Positions 47,341 through 58,964 of a stretch of 64,000 nt of DNA are shown here, one piece after another (within the stretch, counting starts at the first letter, position 1; each line of letters begins with the position of its first letter). The notes below the pieces were generated by a model. The model did no database searches and was not told where the DNA came from. It saw only the letters and a program-made list of their open reading frames with translations. Source of the DNA: Beaufortia kweichowensis (lineage: Eukaryota > Chordata > Actinopteri > Cypriniformes > Gastromyzontidae); NCBI GenBank assembly GCA_019155185.1, contig CM032811.1, positions 772,344-836,343 on the forward strand. The letters run 5' to 3'. Made by a program: the position numbers and the translations under genes.

Positions 47341-47393
47341 TGAATTTGCAGCTATAGGCAGGTGAAGCAGTATTAAATCTAAAGTGTGATTAC
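47307..47393 (-). repeat. inverted repeat arm 2
   Basis: Reverse complement of 45786-45869 (TGCAGCTATAGGCAGGTGAA). It sits exactly where the L2-like coding match stops. Confidence 0.8.
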
Positions 47394-47599
47394 GACAGTG
47401 AGTGGGTCCTGAAACCTGAAATCTGTTTAAATATTTTTATTTGGAATTATAACATGCAATCCATTGCAATTAATATTTTTTTGAAACCCCATATAACTTA
47501 CATTCTAGCAACTATGTATTACAATAAAATATAAAAATATACATATATAAATAAAATAAACTAATAAAAAAAGGAAATAAAATATTTCCCCCACCCACA

Positions 47600-49480
47600 A
47601 ACTTGACCGGTCAGTGCTATCCAGTTTTAAAATAACCAAATCTTGTCTATTAACATATACCTAATTCTTTCTAGATGTAGTTTGTCTGTCAATTCTGTCA
47701 GCCATAATTGGAATTAGAATTTGTTGAAACTTCTTTTTTCTTCCAAAATTGAAAGATAAGTTGTTGGGTTTTTTTGGCAGAAATTAACCCATACAAAACA
47801 AACTGTTGTTGAAGTCTCAAAAATTCTTTGGAAACTCCAAATATAATTAATATAGTATCTGGTTAAATAAGCATATGCAGTACATCTGAAAGGACTTGGA
47901 AGATTATTTTCCATAAAATTTTGGACACGTGGCATAGGAATGAGACAGAGTGGCATCTAAAAATGGACATTTGACATATATTTTTTTAATTTACGCTTGG
48001 AATAATGAAGCCTATGAAGCACTGAACTAAATAAGACAATGCATTGCATTAATGGAACATCTGTGAACCAGTTCAATACTTTGTTCCCAAATTTTCCAAG
48101 AAATTTCAACTGCAAGTTCTTTTTCCCAGGCAGATTCAATTTTCTTCATAGATGGATTTTTCACCTGTTCTAGGGTTACGAAAGGAAAGAGATTGTACCA
48201 GCATCTTGATCACATCTTTCCAGAAATGTGCCCAAGTACACATAGGCGTAGCCGTGACAATTAGAAATGTTAGTTTTCACAAAGTCTCTGATGTAAATGT
48301 ACCTAAAGAAGTGGTTATTATATTTTAAGGATTATTATATTTCTCACACAGTTATTGAAAGGAAGCAAATTTTCCATTCAAGTACAAATACCCTATGTTT
48401 CGTAATCCCAAAATTTTCCAACTCTCAAATGCACTATCCAGCCTCGAGGGGCAGGAAAGCAGGGTTAGTGCTTTACGTGATCAAACATAAACATAAGTAT
48501 TTGTTGTTATCATGAAGACCTTTAGCACTGACCCACCCTCCCAACAAAACCATAGGTAACAAAACATGTTTAGCTGTTACAGGAACAAATGTACAAGAAG
48601 TATACAAAGAAAATGTCAAATAAAAACGGAATGTAGAAAACACAAGCCATCCTCCCCATATTACTTTGCAAAGACTTCAACATTGAGTCCGTTCAATAAC
48701 AAAAATGTAAACAAAACAACATGTGTTAGTGTCGGAGACATTGTTCAACATTTATTTATCCGCTTAATTCGCGTCTGTAAAAAGCTTCTCTCCCTCATTG
48801 TTTGTCACCCGCAGCTTTGCTGAATACAGAATGCCAAACTTCAGCTGAAGGATAATCTCTGAAGACCATTAAAAGTGAGCTTTCTTTGTGATGATACTTT
48901 CTGCATGATGTTTTCCATCGTACGGCCATTTTCCCAAGCAATAAACTGACGAGTGGGTCACTATCCATAGGCGGGAACATAGGCTTTCGGTGTCGCGCTG
49001 ATCCAGAACAGGAAGCTCATCTAATCCAAGCATCTCCATGAGCATCTTAGCTACAAATTCTCTAGCCCCCTGACCATTTTCCATTCCTTCTCGGATTTCT
49101 GCGATTCTTATATTTTGCATTTTAGAACGGCCTTCCAGATCAATGCACTTAAATGTAATTTATACAATGTAATTTCGTAACAGCATCTGACAAAGCCGAT
49201 GGTCATTTATAATTTTCCTCTCCGGCGTGGCCATTTCTTCTTTAAAACTTTCTTTAATATTAGTCGTAACCTTGCCCAGCTCCACTCTGAGAGATTCAAT
49301 TGCACGTAGCACCGGATCGCTACTCGTTGTTGGGCTATCCTCTTCCAGCGAGCCCGCGGCTTCGGCCAAACTTTTTTCCTCAAGGACATCTTTCTTTCCT
49401 TGTTTCTTCAACAGCAAACAGATTTGAGTGAAAATCTGTGGAGCTATCAAACTCACGTCCTACTCCATCTTAGACCCGGA
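47600..49480 (-). mobile_element. L1/Tx1-like LINE remnant: ORF1 start and ORF2 end
   Basis: Minus 49456-48795 matches a fish L1-type ORF1, with a coiled N-terminal part (VLRAIESLRVELGKVTTNIK), then MQNIRIAEIREGMENGQGA and EFVAKMLMEMLGLDELPV. Minus 48170-47710 resembles the C-terminal end of an L1-type ORF2 (SFLCHVSKILWKIIFQVL). The RT core between them is missing. It separates two parts of the plus-strand L2-like LINE. Confidence 0.7.
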
Positions 49481-49519
49481 AATCCCCCCTAAAACCAGAA
49501 ATCTAACTGATTAAATTAC

Positions 49520-50160
49520 AGTCCTTCACGTTCTCAGGACCCTGGCCAGTTGGAAATACCAAAAATTTGTGCTGGTGGAAGATCATATTTAGCAGCTAAA
49601 CTTTGGAACAGTCTTCCTAGTGCTGTGCGGGAGGCAGACACACTCTCTCAGTTTAAATCTAGATTAAAGATCTATCTCTTTAACATACACATAGTCCAAC
49701 AGTTTATAACACAAATCCTCTAAGGGATTGTTAGACTGTATTAATTAAGTTCAAGTTCAAGTTTATTTGTATAGCGTTTTAACAATGAGACTCACTTGGA
49801 GGGTCATTTCTCCTCTGACGCGTCACAGCTGCAGTCAGTAGTTTGATAAAAATGATTTGATTTAAAGTCTTGAACTAAATTTACTAAAGTTTGAAGCCGT
49901 GTAGATCTGAGTTTTGAGTTGATCTGGATTATTAGTTGTGATTGAATTTAACAATGTGTTTGTGTGTTTGGTAAACTAGGTAGTAGTTAAAAGGCTAATA
50001 TTGTACAATAAAGGATTGTTTAGTCGGGGATGACTGAGATGACTGAGTTCAGCTATAACATCAAACTGCTGACATAGACAGAAAAGAACTAGTTCATTAG
50101 TCAAAGCTAAATAGTTAAAGAGATTAGCATAAATAGTGTTTAGCATTAGCATTAATGTAC
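49520..50160 (+). mobile_element. L2-like LINE 3' end without minisatellite expansion
   Basis: Coding tail (KLWNSLPSAVREADTLSQF, 49606-49724) nearly identical to 713-943, then AAGTTTATTTGTATAGCGTT. From 49786 there is a block (GAGACTCACTTGGAGGGTCA to about 50160) equal to 20271-20650, in the same orientation as that plus-strand text. The TA minisatellite is absent at the junction near 49785. Confidence 0.75.
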
Positions 50161-50340
50161 TTTTCTGCACTCGATAGTGACAGCATATGACGCAGTTTAG
50201 AAATGTTTCTGAGATGAAAAAAAAAGGGTTTTACAGGTGTTGGCAACATGGTTTTCAAAAGAGAGGGTACTGTCAAATAAAACGGCCAGATTCCTAGCTG
50301 ATGATGAAGGCTTAGTAGAGAACCCGTCAATAGTTAGATA
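50160..50340 (-). mobile_element. L2-like RT fragment, minus
   Basis: The minus frame contains HVANTC-like context and KPFFFHLRNISKLRHMLSLS, an L2-type RT thumb segment. It abuts the plus-strand L2 tail head-on. Confidence 0.65.
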
Positions 50341-50649
50341 ATATTAATATATCAAATCAACAATTTACTGTATATTGTGCTTTTAAATATTCCTTAAAAA
50401 ATGTAATGTCTGATGGCAAATCATTTCATATTTTCATTCCTCTATACATTACAATCCGTTGCTCTGCGTCAGTTTTTAAATCAGGAAGCAAGAAAACATC
50501 TTTTTCATATGCCTGGTGTTAAAATGATGACTAGCATTACTGTAAAAAAGTACAGGACATTAAGAAAAATTTCTTAATTGTCCTATCCTTCACCAGTGTC
50601 CAACCAAAAATGTTATGTGTTCTTGTAATGTTAACCCTTCTATTACTGT

Positions 50650-50870
50650 TTAGAGAGAGTCAGTATTTTGGACTGACTGTAATTTTTCCAAGTCTTTTCT
50701 TGATGCACTTGATGAACAATTCAAGAAATGAAATCTCTATAATATTGTGATAAAAATCTCTTAATAACCGATAGACTTTATTTTCTATCTGTTTTGAGCA
50801 CCTCAGCCTGCTGTCTAGTGTAACTCCAAGATGTCTGATTTCCTTTACCTGTTCAATAGGCACTCTTTAC
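50650..50870 (-). mobile_element. non-LTR RT fragment
   Basis: The minus frame reads QVKEIRHLGVTLDSRL and continues for about 60 residues, the RT thumb start (YLGVxLD) common to several LINE clades. Clade unassigned. Confidence 0.5.
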
Positions 50871-50879
50871 AGATAGATT

Positions 50880-52020
50880 AACTGTGGTTTGGATTTAACG
50901 TGTCTATGTTCTGTTGAGCACACGTCACGTCTGTACAGTATGTGTTTAATGGCACTGCAGAAACGCCCTAAACCGGCAACAATTAACTTCTATGATCATC
51001 CTTGTTCCACCTAATTATGATGATTCTTTGTCAACAATTAAGAATAATATGGGACAGACTTCCTTAATAGTTTCTTTAATAATCTGTTAATTTTCTTACT
51101 TTGTGTTATGGTTTTGGCTTCGAGAAGAACTGGACCTTCCAGTTTAGTCTGCTTTCTCCACTTAAACACAAGTGTAGTTTGGGTTTCTTCTCACCGTCAC
51201 CTCTGGCTTGAGAGACTGCTCATATTGGCTTTAAAGTTTGATACTTTTTTGATGACATATTTAATATAATGGTCCAACTATCTTATAGATATATCCCAGT
51301 GCACATTTCTTTGGGATTTTGATGCAAATTCTTCATGTATATTATATTTTTTCTAGTTTTTAATATAATTTTTCCATGTAAGATGGAATGGCGTGTCCAG
51401 GTTATTTTGATACCTGTTACAATCAGGCATTCAGTTTCTTAAGGCCTTCTGAAATTAGTGGTGAGGATGATACGTAGTGTATGATATGTGAACAGCATCT
51501 TTAATTTCTATAAGCAATTAGTATAATAAAAAAAGAAATGTGTGTACCATGAAAAAATGACATTAAATTTTCCTTCTGAAACCACAAAACTACTGGCTAA
51601 CAAACACGTGAGAAACGGCTTATTTGTTTTCTCTCTAAATTTCTCATGGTATCCAACTTGAGTTGAAGAAATAAAGCACTTGAGCGATGGGCCTGACAGT
51701 CATCTGGGTTTCAAACTGTGCAAAGAGATCCCAATGGCTTTACCTCTCACTGCAACAGACCTGTGGCTGTGGACTCGAACTGTGCCTAAAGGAAGAACGT
51801 ATTGGTGACTTAACCAGCGATTTACTGGGTTTAAAAGCAAGCAAGAAGGACAGGACTAGGATGGACTGAGGTCAGTTCTCTTGTAACAGTGAAAGGACTG
51901 CCATGACCAGTTTTGCTGCAGCCACAACACAAAGTATTAACCACTATACGATCACAACGAGCCTGTGCCCGAGGAACCTGATGATCAGGTTATGTCGTCC
52001 TAAGGAACTATCCGAGATAG
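50880..52020. other. no gene recognised
   Basis: AT-rich sequence becoming GC-balanced after 51.7 kb, close to the DIRS fragment. No exon or element end can be supported. Confidence 0.4.
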
Positions 52021-52345
52021 TATTGTGATGGGCGGCAATCGCGGCCACTTACACTTTAAGGGTAGACAGGGACAGAGGTTGGCTTGCAACCTCATTGTTC
52101 ACAAGAGCCGCCTCGGCGTGCTGGCGACCCAAACACTCGAGGCAAACTTCGTGCCCATCGGAGGGAGTGATGTACTTGCCGCACACAAGAGCGCAAACAC
52201 GGAATGACATCTCGAAAGATCTTTTAGATCTCTGGATGGATCTGCTGAAGCGCCCAGGGGTTGATGTTTGTTGAGATCGATCTGCTGCACATGCCGTCAC
52301 GCCAACAGATGGAAAACTTGCTTGAAGTGTGTAATGGAGCACGCC
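52020..52345 (-). mobile_element. DIRS ORF1 fragment
   Basis: The minus frame contains SFRVCALVCGKYITPSDGHE then VCLECLGRQHAEAALVNNE, the same Cys-rich start as the DIRS ORF1 at 19.5 kb (FRMCVSPC...CVVCLGVDHA). Third DIRS relic in the window. No terminal repeats seen. Confidence 0.7.
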
Positions 52346-52499
52346 ATCTTCCTTTTATACCCGTATGTACGGGGAGGAGAATGGCATGCAAATTCCATTC
52401 GCCAAGTTTATTGGCGCTTTGAAATTCAAATCGGATGTAATAGTTTCTTAAAGGCGAACCTCTGTTGTCGTCATCGACACTATGTTGAGTGACTGACAG

Positions 52500-54570
52500 A
52501 AAGGAAATTAAAGTTCTAAAGTTATTTTTCAGGTGAACACACACACAAGGAATTTGTTTGGGTTACAGGAGCTCTAAGTAACATATATACATATAAGAGT
52601 CACTGTAAACCATTTCTCAAAACTCCAACCTTTTAGTCATCAGCACATAGCTTTCATCACTGTGCCACACAATACACACTAACAGCCCGTGACTGTGATT
52701 TTCATTTTACTAACAAAGGGAAAAAATCCAGTACAAAAAATATAGTCCATATTTTATTTTCGAAAGAAATAAAGTCAAATACAATGGGAAGTGGATAAAG
52801 AAACAGCAAAATAACAATTCAAAATAAAATATTTATAATATTTATATATATTATATATATATAAGACAATGGTAAGACAAATGATAATACAAATTTACAG
52901 TGTAAAAAACAAAGTAAAAGAACCATAATATATATATAGAGAGAGAGAGAGAGAATTAGAGAGAATTGTGCAGATAAGGGGGACAATAAAATACAGACAT
53001 TGTATTGGCAGTATGTTGTTGAATTGACAATGCTGGTTATGTACATGTAGGAGTTAATTTACATATAATCTGGCATAAGAATGGCATGATTATTTACACA
53101 ATGGGTATAGTAAAGTGAAATATTGCACTTATGGAGCAGTTAGCTGTTTAAGAGAGAAATGGCCTGAGGGATTTGTCACCACTAGGTGTCACTGTCACAA
53201 AACTGAGGAGATACAGAACATGATCACTATAAAGGGAGTCATGCAAACCTTTTTTCACATGTAACATTTGTTCAAAGGGTTCAGAAGGAAGAAGCAAAAG
53301 ATGAGTGAAACTTCGAGCTGATAGTGGAGAAAGTTTTGCTGTGAGACTTCTTTCAGATCAAGACTAATCACAGTCAGATCTCAATCTAAAAACATTCAAG
53401 AGATCACTTAGCAGTAAATGCTTCATTATGTTGTGCATTACACTTCACACTTCCCATTGAAACCACAAATCATTGGCTCTTTTTCACAGTGTAAAAACTG
53501 TTGTATCTGTGAGAATCTTCCAGCCCGTCAGCAGACGTGTCAGTAATGACACCATTTAGTCACTGGATGTGCTCACTGAACTAGAACACAATCGATTCAT
53601 TTATGTGTTTCATGCTTTTATCACTGTATGCCGCTTACAGAAGATTATCCTTTACACTTTTATGAGTATGTGCAATCCATGACAATGAACCCGTGAACAA
53701 CAACTGAGCTACAGGAAACAATTCATTATGATTATTTTAGTCCCTGAAAAATAAATAGATATTTTAATTCTTTGATAAACAGACATTGTGACGAGCAGAT
53801 GATCTGAAATACAGCAGCACATCTTAACGTCACATAATAGAACATTTAGGCGAGCAGTGAGTTAGAAAATTCATTTATTTTGGTGAGATTTCTATAAATA
53901 TGTGAAAAATGCTGATGGATTAAAACATGTAAAGACTTTTATTCATTTTCTTCTGTTCATGTAGTTTAATATGACATGACTTTTAAGAAAAAAGGAATGT
54001 AATTATGTTTTAGACGGTGTAATTAGTGAAAATACAAAGTTGACAGTGAAAGTAGTAATAAGTATTATTAGGTGACAATATGCTGATGTATAAATGCTGC
54101 ACTGATGCCATACATTTGGTCTTCTCTTGTATTGTATTTTTTTCTTGTTAAAACATTAGTAAAAGAAATGAATTAGCAGTGAGATGTATCTAAATGTCCC
54201 ATCAGCTGAAGGTACAGGTGTAAAAAGAGGGTTAAAAGGAAACTGTTCAGACGCTTGCTGCAGTTTTGGCATGAGGAATTTTCTGGCAATGCTGAATGTA
54301 ATTGAAGAGGCTTAAAAGAAATAGAAATGCAGAATCTGGGATGGTTTTATTTCAAAGAGGCCAAATTCAGTTGCTCGTTGAATGTTTTATTAATTTCAGT
54401 GAAAGATTAAATCTGGAAGCTGCCAAGATGTAACATTTACATCTTTTTAAATCAGGATGATCTGATGTATTATGAGAGAAAACTGTGGATGTAAAAACTA
54501 AAGAGATCTTGAGTTCCAGAAGTGGAACCTCATCTTTATAAGATATGAGGCGTGAGTTTAAAAGAACAGT
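52500..54570. other. no gene recognised
   Basis: AT-rich, with short TA and GA runs near 52850-52955. No supported coding exon or element boundary. Confidence 0.45.
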
Positions 54571-54577
54571 TCAGTTG

Positions 54578-55503
54578 AATGAAACCAATAATCCAGATCA
54601 ACTCAAAACTCAGACCTACACGGCTTCAAACTTTAGTAAATTTAGTTGACGACTTTAAATCAAATAATTTTTATTAAACTACTGACTGCAGCTGTGACGC
54701 GTCAGAGGAGAAATGACCCTCCAAGTGAGTCTCCATATATATATATATATAGATTCATTAATGGAGTTTGGGTTCTCTCAAGGGTTTTTCTCCACATATA
54801 TATATATATATATATATATAGATTCATTAATGGAGTTTGGGTTCTCTCAAGGGTTTTTCTCCACATATATATATATATATATATATACATTCATTAATGG
54901 AGTTTGGCTTCTCTCAAGGGTTTTTCTCCATATATATATATATATATATACATTCATTAATGGAGTTTGGCTTCTCTCAAGGGTTTTTCTCCATATATAT
55001 ATATATATATATACATTCATTAATGGAGTTTGGCTTCTCTCAAGGGTTTTTCTCCATATATATATATATATATATACATTCATTAATGGAGTTTGGCTTC
55101 TCTCAAGGGTTTTTCTCCATATATATATATATAGATTCATTAATGGAGTTTGGCTTCTCTCAAGGGTTTTTCTCCATATATATATATATATATATATATA
55201 GATTCATTAATGGAGTTTGGGTTCTCTCAAGGGTTTTTCTCCATATATATATATATATATAGATTCATTAATGGAGTTTGGGTTCTCTCAAGGGTTTTTT
55301 TCTCCATATATATATATATACATTCATTAATGGAGTTTGGGTTCAGTGTTGGAGTGTCACTAGGAGACTGAGCTGATATTAGATATTAGTTATTAAATGA
55401 GCTTTTATATTTTCCTGCTTGTCATTCTGTTTATTCTGCTGTAAAGCTGCTTTGAAACAGTGCTACATTGTTAAAGTGCTATACAAATAAACTTGAAATT
55501 GAA
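54578..55503 (+). mobile_element. L2-like LINE 3' end with internal minisatellite, uninterrupted
   Basis: Plus orientation. It has the 3' UTR block (CAGACCTACACGGCTTCAAA to GGAGACTC.. junction at about 54730), the minisatellite 54732-55330, then AGTGTTGGAGTGTCACTAGG. It ends in GCTGCTTTGAAACAGTGCTA and a GTGCTATACAAATAAACTTG terminus. This copy shows the intact order that the P450 intron copy once had. Confidence 0.85.
54732..55330. repeat. (TA)n minisatellite, ten units
   Basis: Core ATTCATTAATGGAGTTTGGG, then TTCTCTCAAGGGTTTTTCTC, followed by (TA)n. Five consecutive units (about 54890-55190) share the variant TTTGGCTTCTC, whereas the outer units have TTTGGGTTCTC. The core is flanked by TGGAG and CTCCA, giving a stem of about 5 bp or more. 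Confidence 0.95.
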
Positions 55504-55504
55504 T

Positions 55505-57030
55505 GCCTGTAGTATGTCTAGCACACAACACAGAGATGATCTTTACTACCTTTCCATTCACACTGTCACATTTTAAAGCACAACACAGTCTAAAAAATGA
55601 ACTTCAGTTGAGTAGTTTCAACCAATGGTTGGGTCAAAACTGCATATTTTATAAGTGAGGTTTGACCATATTTTAGAATGCAGCATGTTGTATATTAGGT
55701 GTTTTTCATTCTGTCTTTGAATGTAATAACTTTTTTATATGTTTTATATTTTTATTTGAAATATTCCAACCGGAAATATTTTGAATCATTAACTTTGCAG
55801 TTTTCCATGTGAAAACTGAAGTGATGAGCTTGAAATGATCCAGTGCTTAATGTTAAGCACACAGGTGACATTATAAGAGTTACACGCGTGTGATTCTTTG
55901 CCCAGCAGTAAAAGTTCAACAGTAAAATTCAGCCGAATGAGTTTCCTGAGAATGAGCCCTACATGAGAATGAGAGAGAGAGAGATGAAATGAGAGTAAAT
56001 GGGAAGGATGATTAGGTGAATAAAGTGCACAGTGTTCTGCGGGCCCGGGTCAGGTTTCTGGGTCAGTTCTGGTAACACCACTGCCCAGCACTTTGTTCAG
56101 GTTCAGTCTGGGTGACTGAGACTGTGAAGCACTGGGCCAGAACCGCAGTAGTACAACCCCCCCTCCCACCTGTGCTTAAAGACCCGCGTGTGTGAGTGTC
56201 CGTGAGAGCTGAACACACACACACACACACACAGGCTGCTATGGCTTGATATGTTCAGAGTGGATTCATGTTCTCTGCGTTTTGCACTTCTTCGGGATTC
56301 AAGACAAGAGCTGTATGGTAAACACTTTGGCTTTTTAATAATGATCTCGTGTTTTTTGGGAGATTGCAGTGGTGATGTAGCAGTAGTTTGCATGTTATTT
56401 AATGTAAATATATGCATACATTATTAAGATGCATGTAAATATTTTTTCTTGATCTGGTGCAACTGTGTTTATGAAATTATATTTACATTTATTACGAGGC
56501 ATAGAAGCCACAAATTATATGAAATGTATGTGATTTAGAATGTTTTAACTTAAAGGGACAGTTCATCATTTATTCATCCTCATGTCAAATGACTTTTTTG
56601 TATGACTTTTTTCTTCTGCCGAACACAAAAGAAGAGATTTTAAAGACTGCTGATAATCAAACAACATTGACCCTCATTGACTTTCATTATATGAACACAA
56701 AACCACTGAGACATTTCTCACAATATCTTCTGTTGTGTTTCACTGAAGAAAGAGACACATACAGGATTATAAACCACATGAGGATGAATAAATGAAGAGA
56801 GAATTTTTAATAACTATAATTTTAAAGCATTTGGCCAAATCTTCTATGTTTTTAAAATGATTTTTTTTTAAATGCATCTAGTATATAGATTTATATTCAT
56901 GTAAAATTTTCAAAACTAAAATACCGATGATAAAAAAGGCCACAGAGCCATCATTTGATAAAAGTGCTGTGGTCTGTCCTGTAGGAATTGAAACGAAAGA
57001 ACAAGCAGCTGAATAGTCCAAAGCCCCTCT
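55505..57030. other. no gene recognised; possible upstream exon region of otol1
   Basis: Mostly AT-rich, with a CA run at 56213-56231. A TTAAA-type box near 56175 and a possible donor (CTGTATG|GTAAAC, 56317/56318) could mark a distant non-coding exon, but nothing confirms it. Confidence 0.3.
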
Positions 57031-57039
57031 ATTCCTCAC

Positions 57040-57430
57040 AGGGTCACAGTGATCTCCATTAAAAAGCTTACCAGCCGAGCACAGCCTTAACCGTTACTAG
57101 AGACACCTCCATCTCAGGTGTCACACGACCCCACCCCAATCCCTCCACCAGGAGGAAACACGCTACTCACTGATCCTGTCCCTTCATCACGCATACATAC
57201 AGTGTCTCTTATACACACACTTTTAAACCTTTCAATCAAAGGATCATTATAAGTCAGAGCATCTCTGCCTATCCGCTCTGCTGCACCAGGGGCTCTGGGA
57301 TCCGTCTCCGTATCCTATAGTCTACTCGGTCTCGCTCCCATAGGGTTTTGAGAGATGTGGGGGCCGAGGGGCCAGCGTTCAGCACAGGAGCCCAGCGGAG
57401 ACGCCTCTCTTTACATGAGCACTATGGTCG
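57040..57430. other. GC-richer non-coding block upstream of otol1
   Basis: About 390 bp with balanced base composition, unlike the AT-rich flanks. It has no long ORF in any frame, no terminal repeats and no tandem structure. It could be a regulatory element, a non-coding exon or a repeat I do not recognise. Confidence 0.3.
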
Positions 57431-57899
57431 GGTTTGTGTTAAATGGTGGTAGTGTGACACCAGCAGGTCAAGGTTGTGTGTTACCCTCCTGAAGCAGCCT
57501 TTCCTCTCATGTTTCAGATGGGTATCACCCTCTTATCTTGCTATAGTCTGAAATATAAGAGTTACTGAACACTCAGTCTTTATGCCGTATTTTTGTGATT
57601 CTAGAGGTTTTGGAAATGTTAGAAAACGTAAAGTGGCTCCAAAAAGTATCTGGCCACTTTGAAACATTTACAACACATTTATAAATAAATCATAAAAATC
57701 GAATTAATCACAAATAAATCAAAAAGTCATCGGCAACAAATGATGCAAAACCTAAATTTCTTTAGAACTACACTTTTGTTGAAATGACTTGAAAGCAGCT
57801 GATGTCACGATGATTTTTTAGTGCCCTGTAAGCACTTTATCAAAGTCAGTTCACACAGGTGTAGTGCACAATGCCACATGCTTTCATAGTTTGTAAAGC

Positions 57900-58050
57900 A
57901 GGGCTGTGAAATCTGGTCCTGGAGGGCCACTGCCCTGCAGAGTTTAGCTTCAATCCTGTTTAATCTCACCTACCTGTGATTTTCTAGTGATCCTGAAGAC
58001 CTTGATTACCTAGGTCAGGTGTGTTTGATTAGGGTTGGAGCACTAATATG
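57900..58050. repeat. fish interspersed repeat (TCTGGTCCTGGAGGGCCACT)
   Basis: Contains GGTCCTGGAGGGCCACTGCC and TGTGTTTGATTAGGGTTGGA, words shared by a very common teleost non-autonomous repeat. Its superfamily is often given as hAT-like; I do not verify that here. Confidence 0.55.
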
Positions 58051-58525
58051 AGAAGTCTGAGTACTAACATGTTCGGTTTGAAGCCTCAGACATTTGATGA
58101 AGTTTATTACTGCTAGTGCAGAAATTTTGCATTTAGTAGGTAGTTTTGGTCTAACACCTCACGCACATACAGAAGTGAAGCTCAAATTGGATGGTGGGTG
58201 CACGTATCCTTCAGTTTACCTCAGCTTATATAGCTAATCTGTTTCCACCCTGAAAACAGGTAATGCTGAAGAGAGCTTGGGAGATTATCTGTGCTCTTTT
58301 GGACAAAAGCTTTTTTGGAGTGACACCAAACAGATTGGAACAAGACTCTGATTTTCCTGACTGAAGCCGTTATATTCAGCTGGCAGATTTTGGACTTCAC
58401 GAATGCTACAGAAATCTGCAATTAAACATCATCTGTAATGTCACAAACTATTCTGTTACACAGACCACAGAATGAAACCCTGAGCTTTAAACTGAGTGCA
58501 AAACAACATGCTATAATGTGTTAAC

Positions 58526-58533
58526 TATAAAAG
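58526..58533 (+). promoter_or_regulatory. TATA box candidate for otol1
   Basis: TATAAAAG, 430 bp before the otolin start codon and in the right orientation. A TATA-driven start fits a tissue-restricted extracellular-matrix gene. An acceptor at 58954-58958 just before the ATG implies a short leader exon downstream of this box. Confidence 0.35.
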
Positions 58534-58964
58534 CGCTGTGCTTGGCATCTATCCGGCTATTAACATTGAATAGTTGCTAAAGGAATTTTTTCCCAGATCA
58601 TATGTCGCTCTGGCCCGCAGTACAGCTGCCAGACTATTACTTGTTTGGTTCCTGTTATCTTTTGGTGGTATGGCTTAATTCTAGGGGGTCCTGTATTGCA
58701 TTTCACAAAAGCACCACATACATAAAGAAACATGGCCACAGTAGTCGAGTTCTATATGGCCTTAAAGCACCCGCTACAGTGGCGTGAGAACTTTTTCAAG
58801 GACCACCTGCCTGTTGGAACAACAAGTTTAACAAGTCTAAACTTAAGAGAAACACAAAACATTACATTTCAGTAATTCACCTTACATACATTTGGGCCAC
58901 ACGTTTGGAAAAACATTTGTATTGATGATTATTTATATTTCATCTCTTTCTCCACAGATAGAAA

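Noticed and set aside
54732..55330. CRISPR-like array (regular repeat with variable spacer)
   Set aside because: Spacers are all (TA)n of varying length, the host is a vertebrate, and the array lies within a LINE 3' region.
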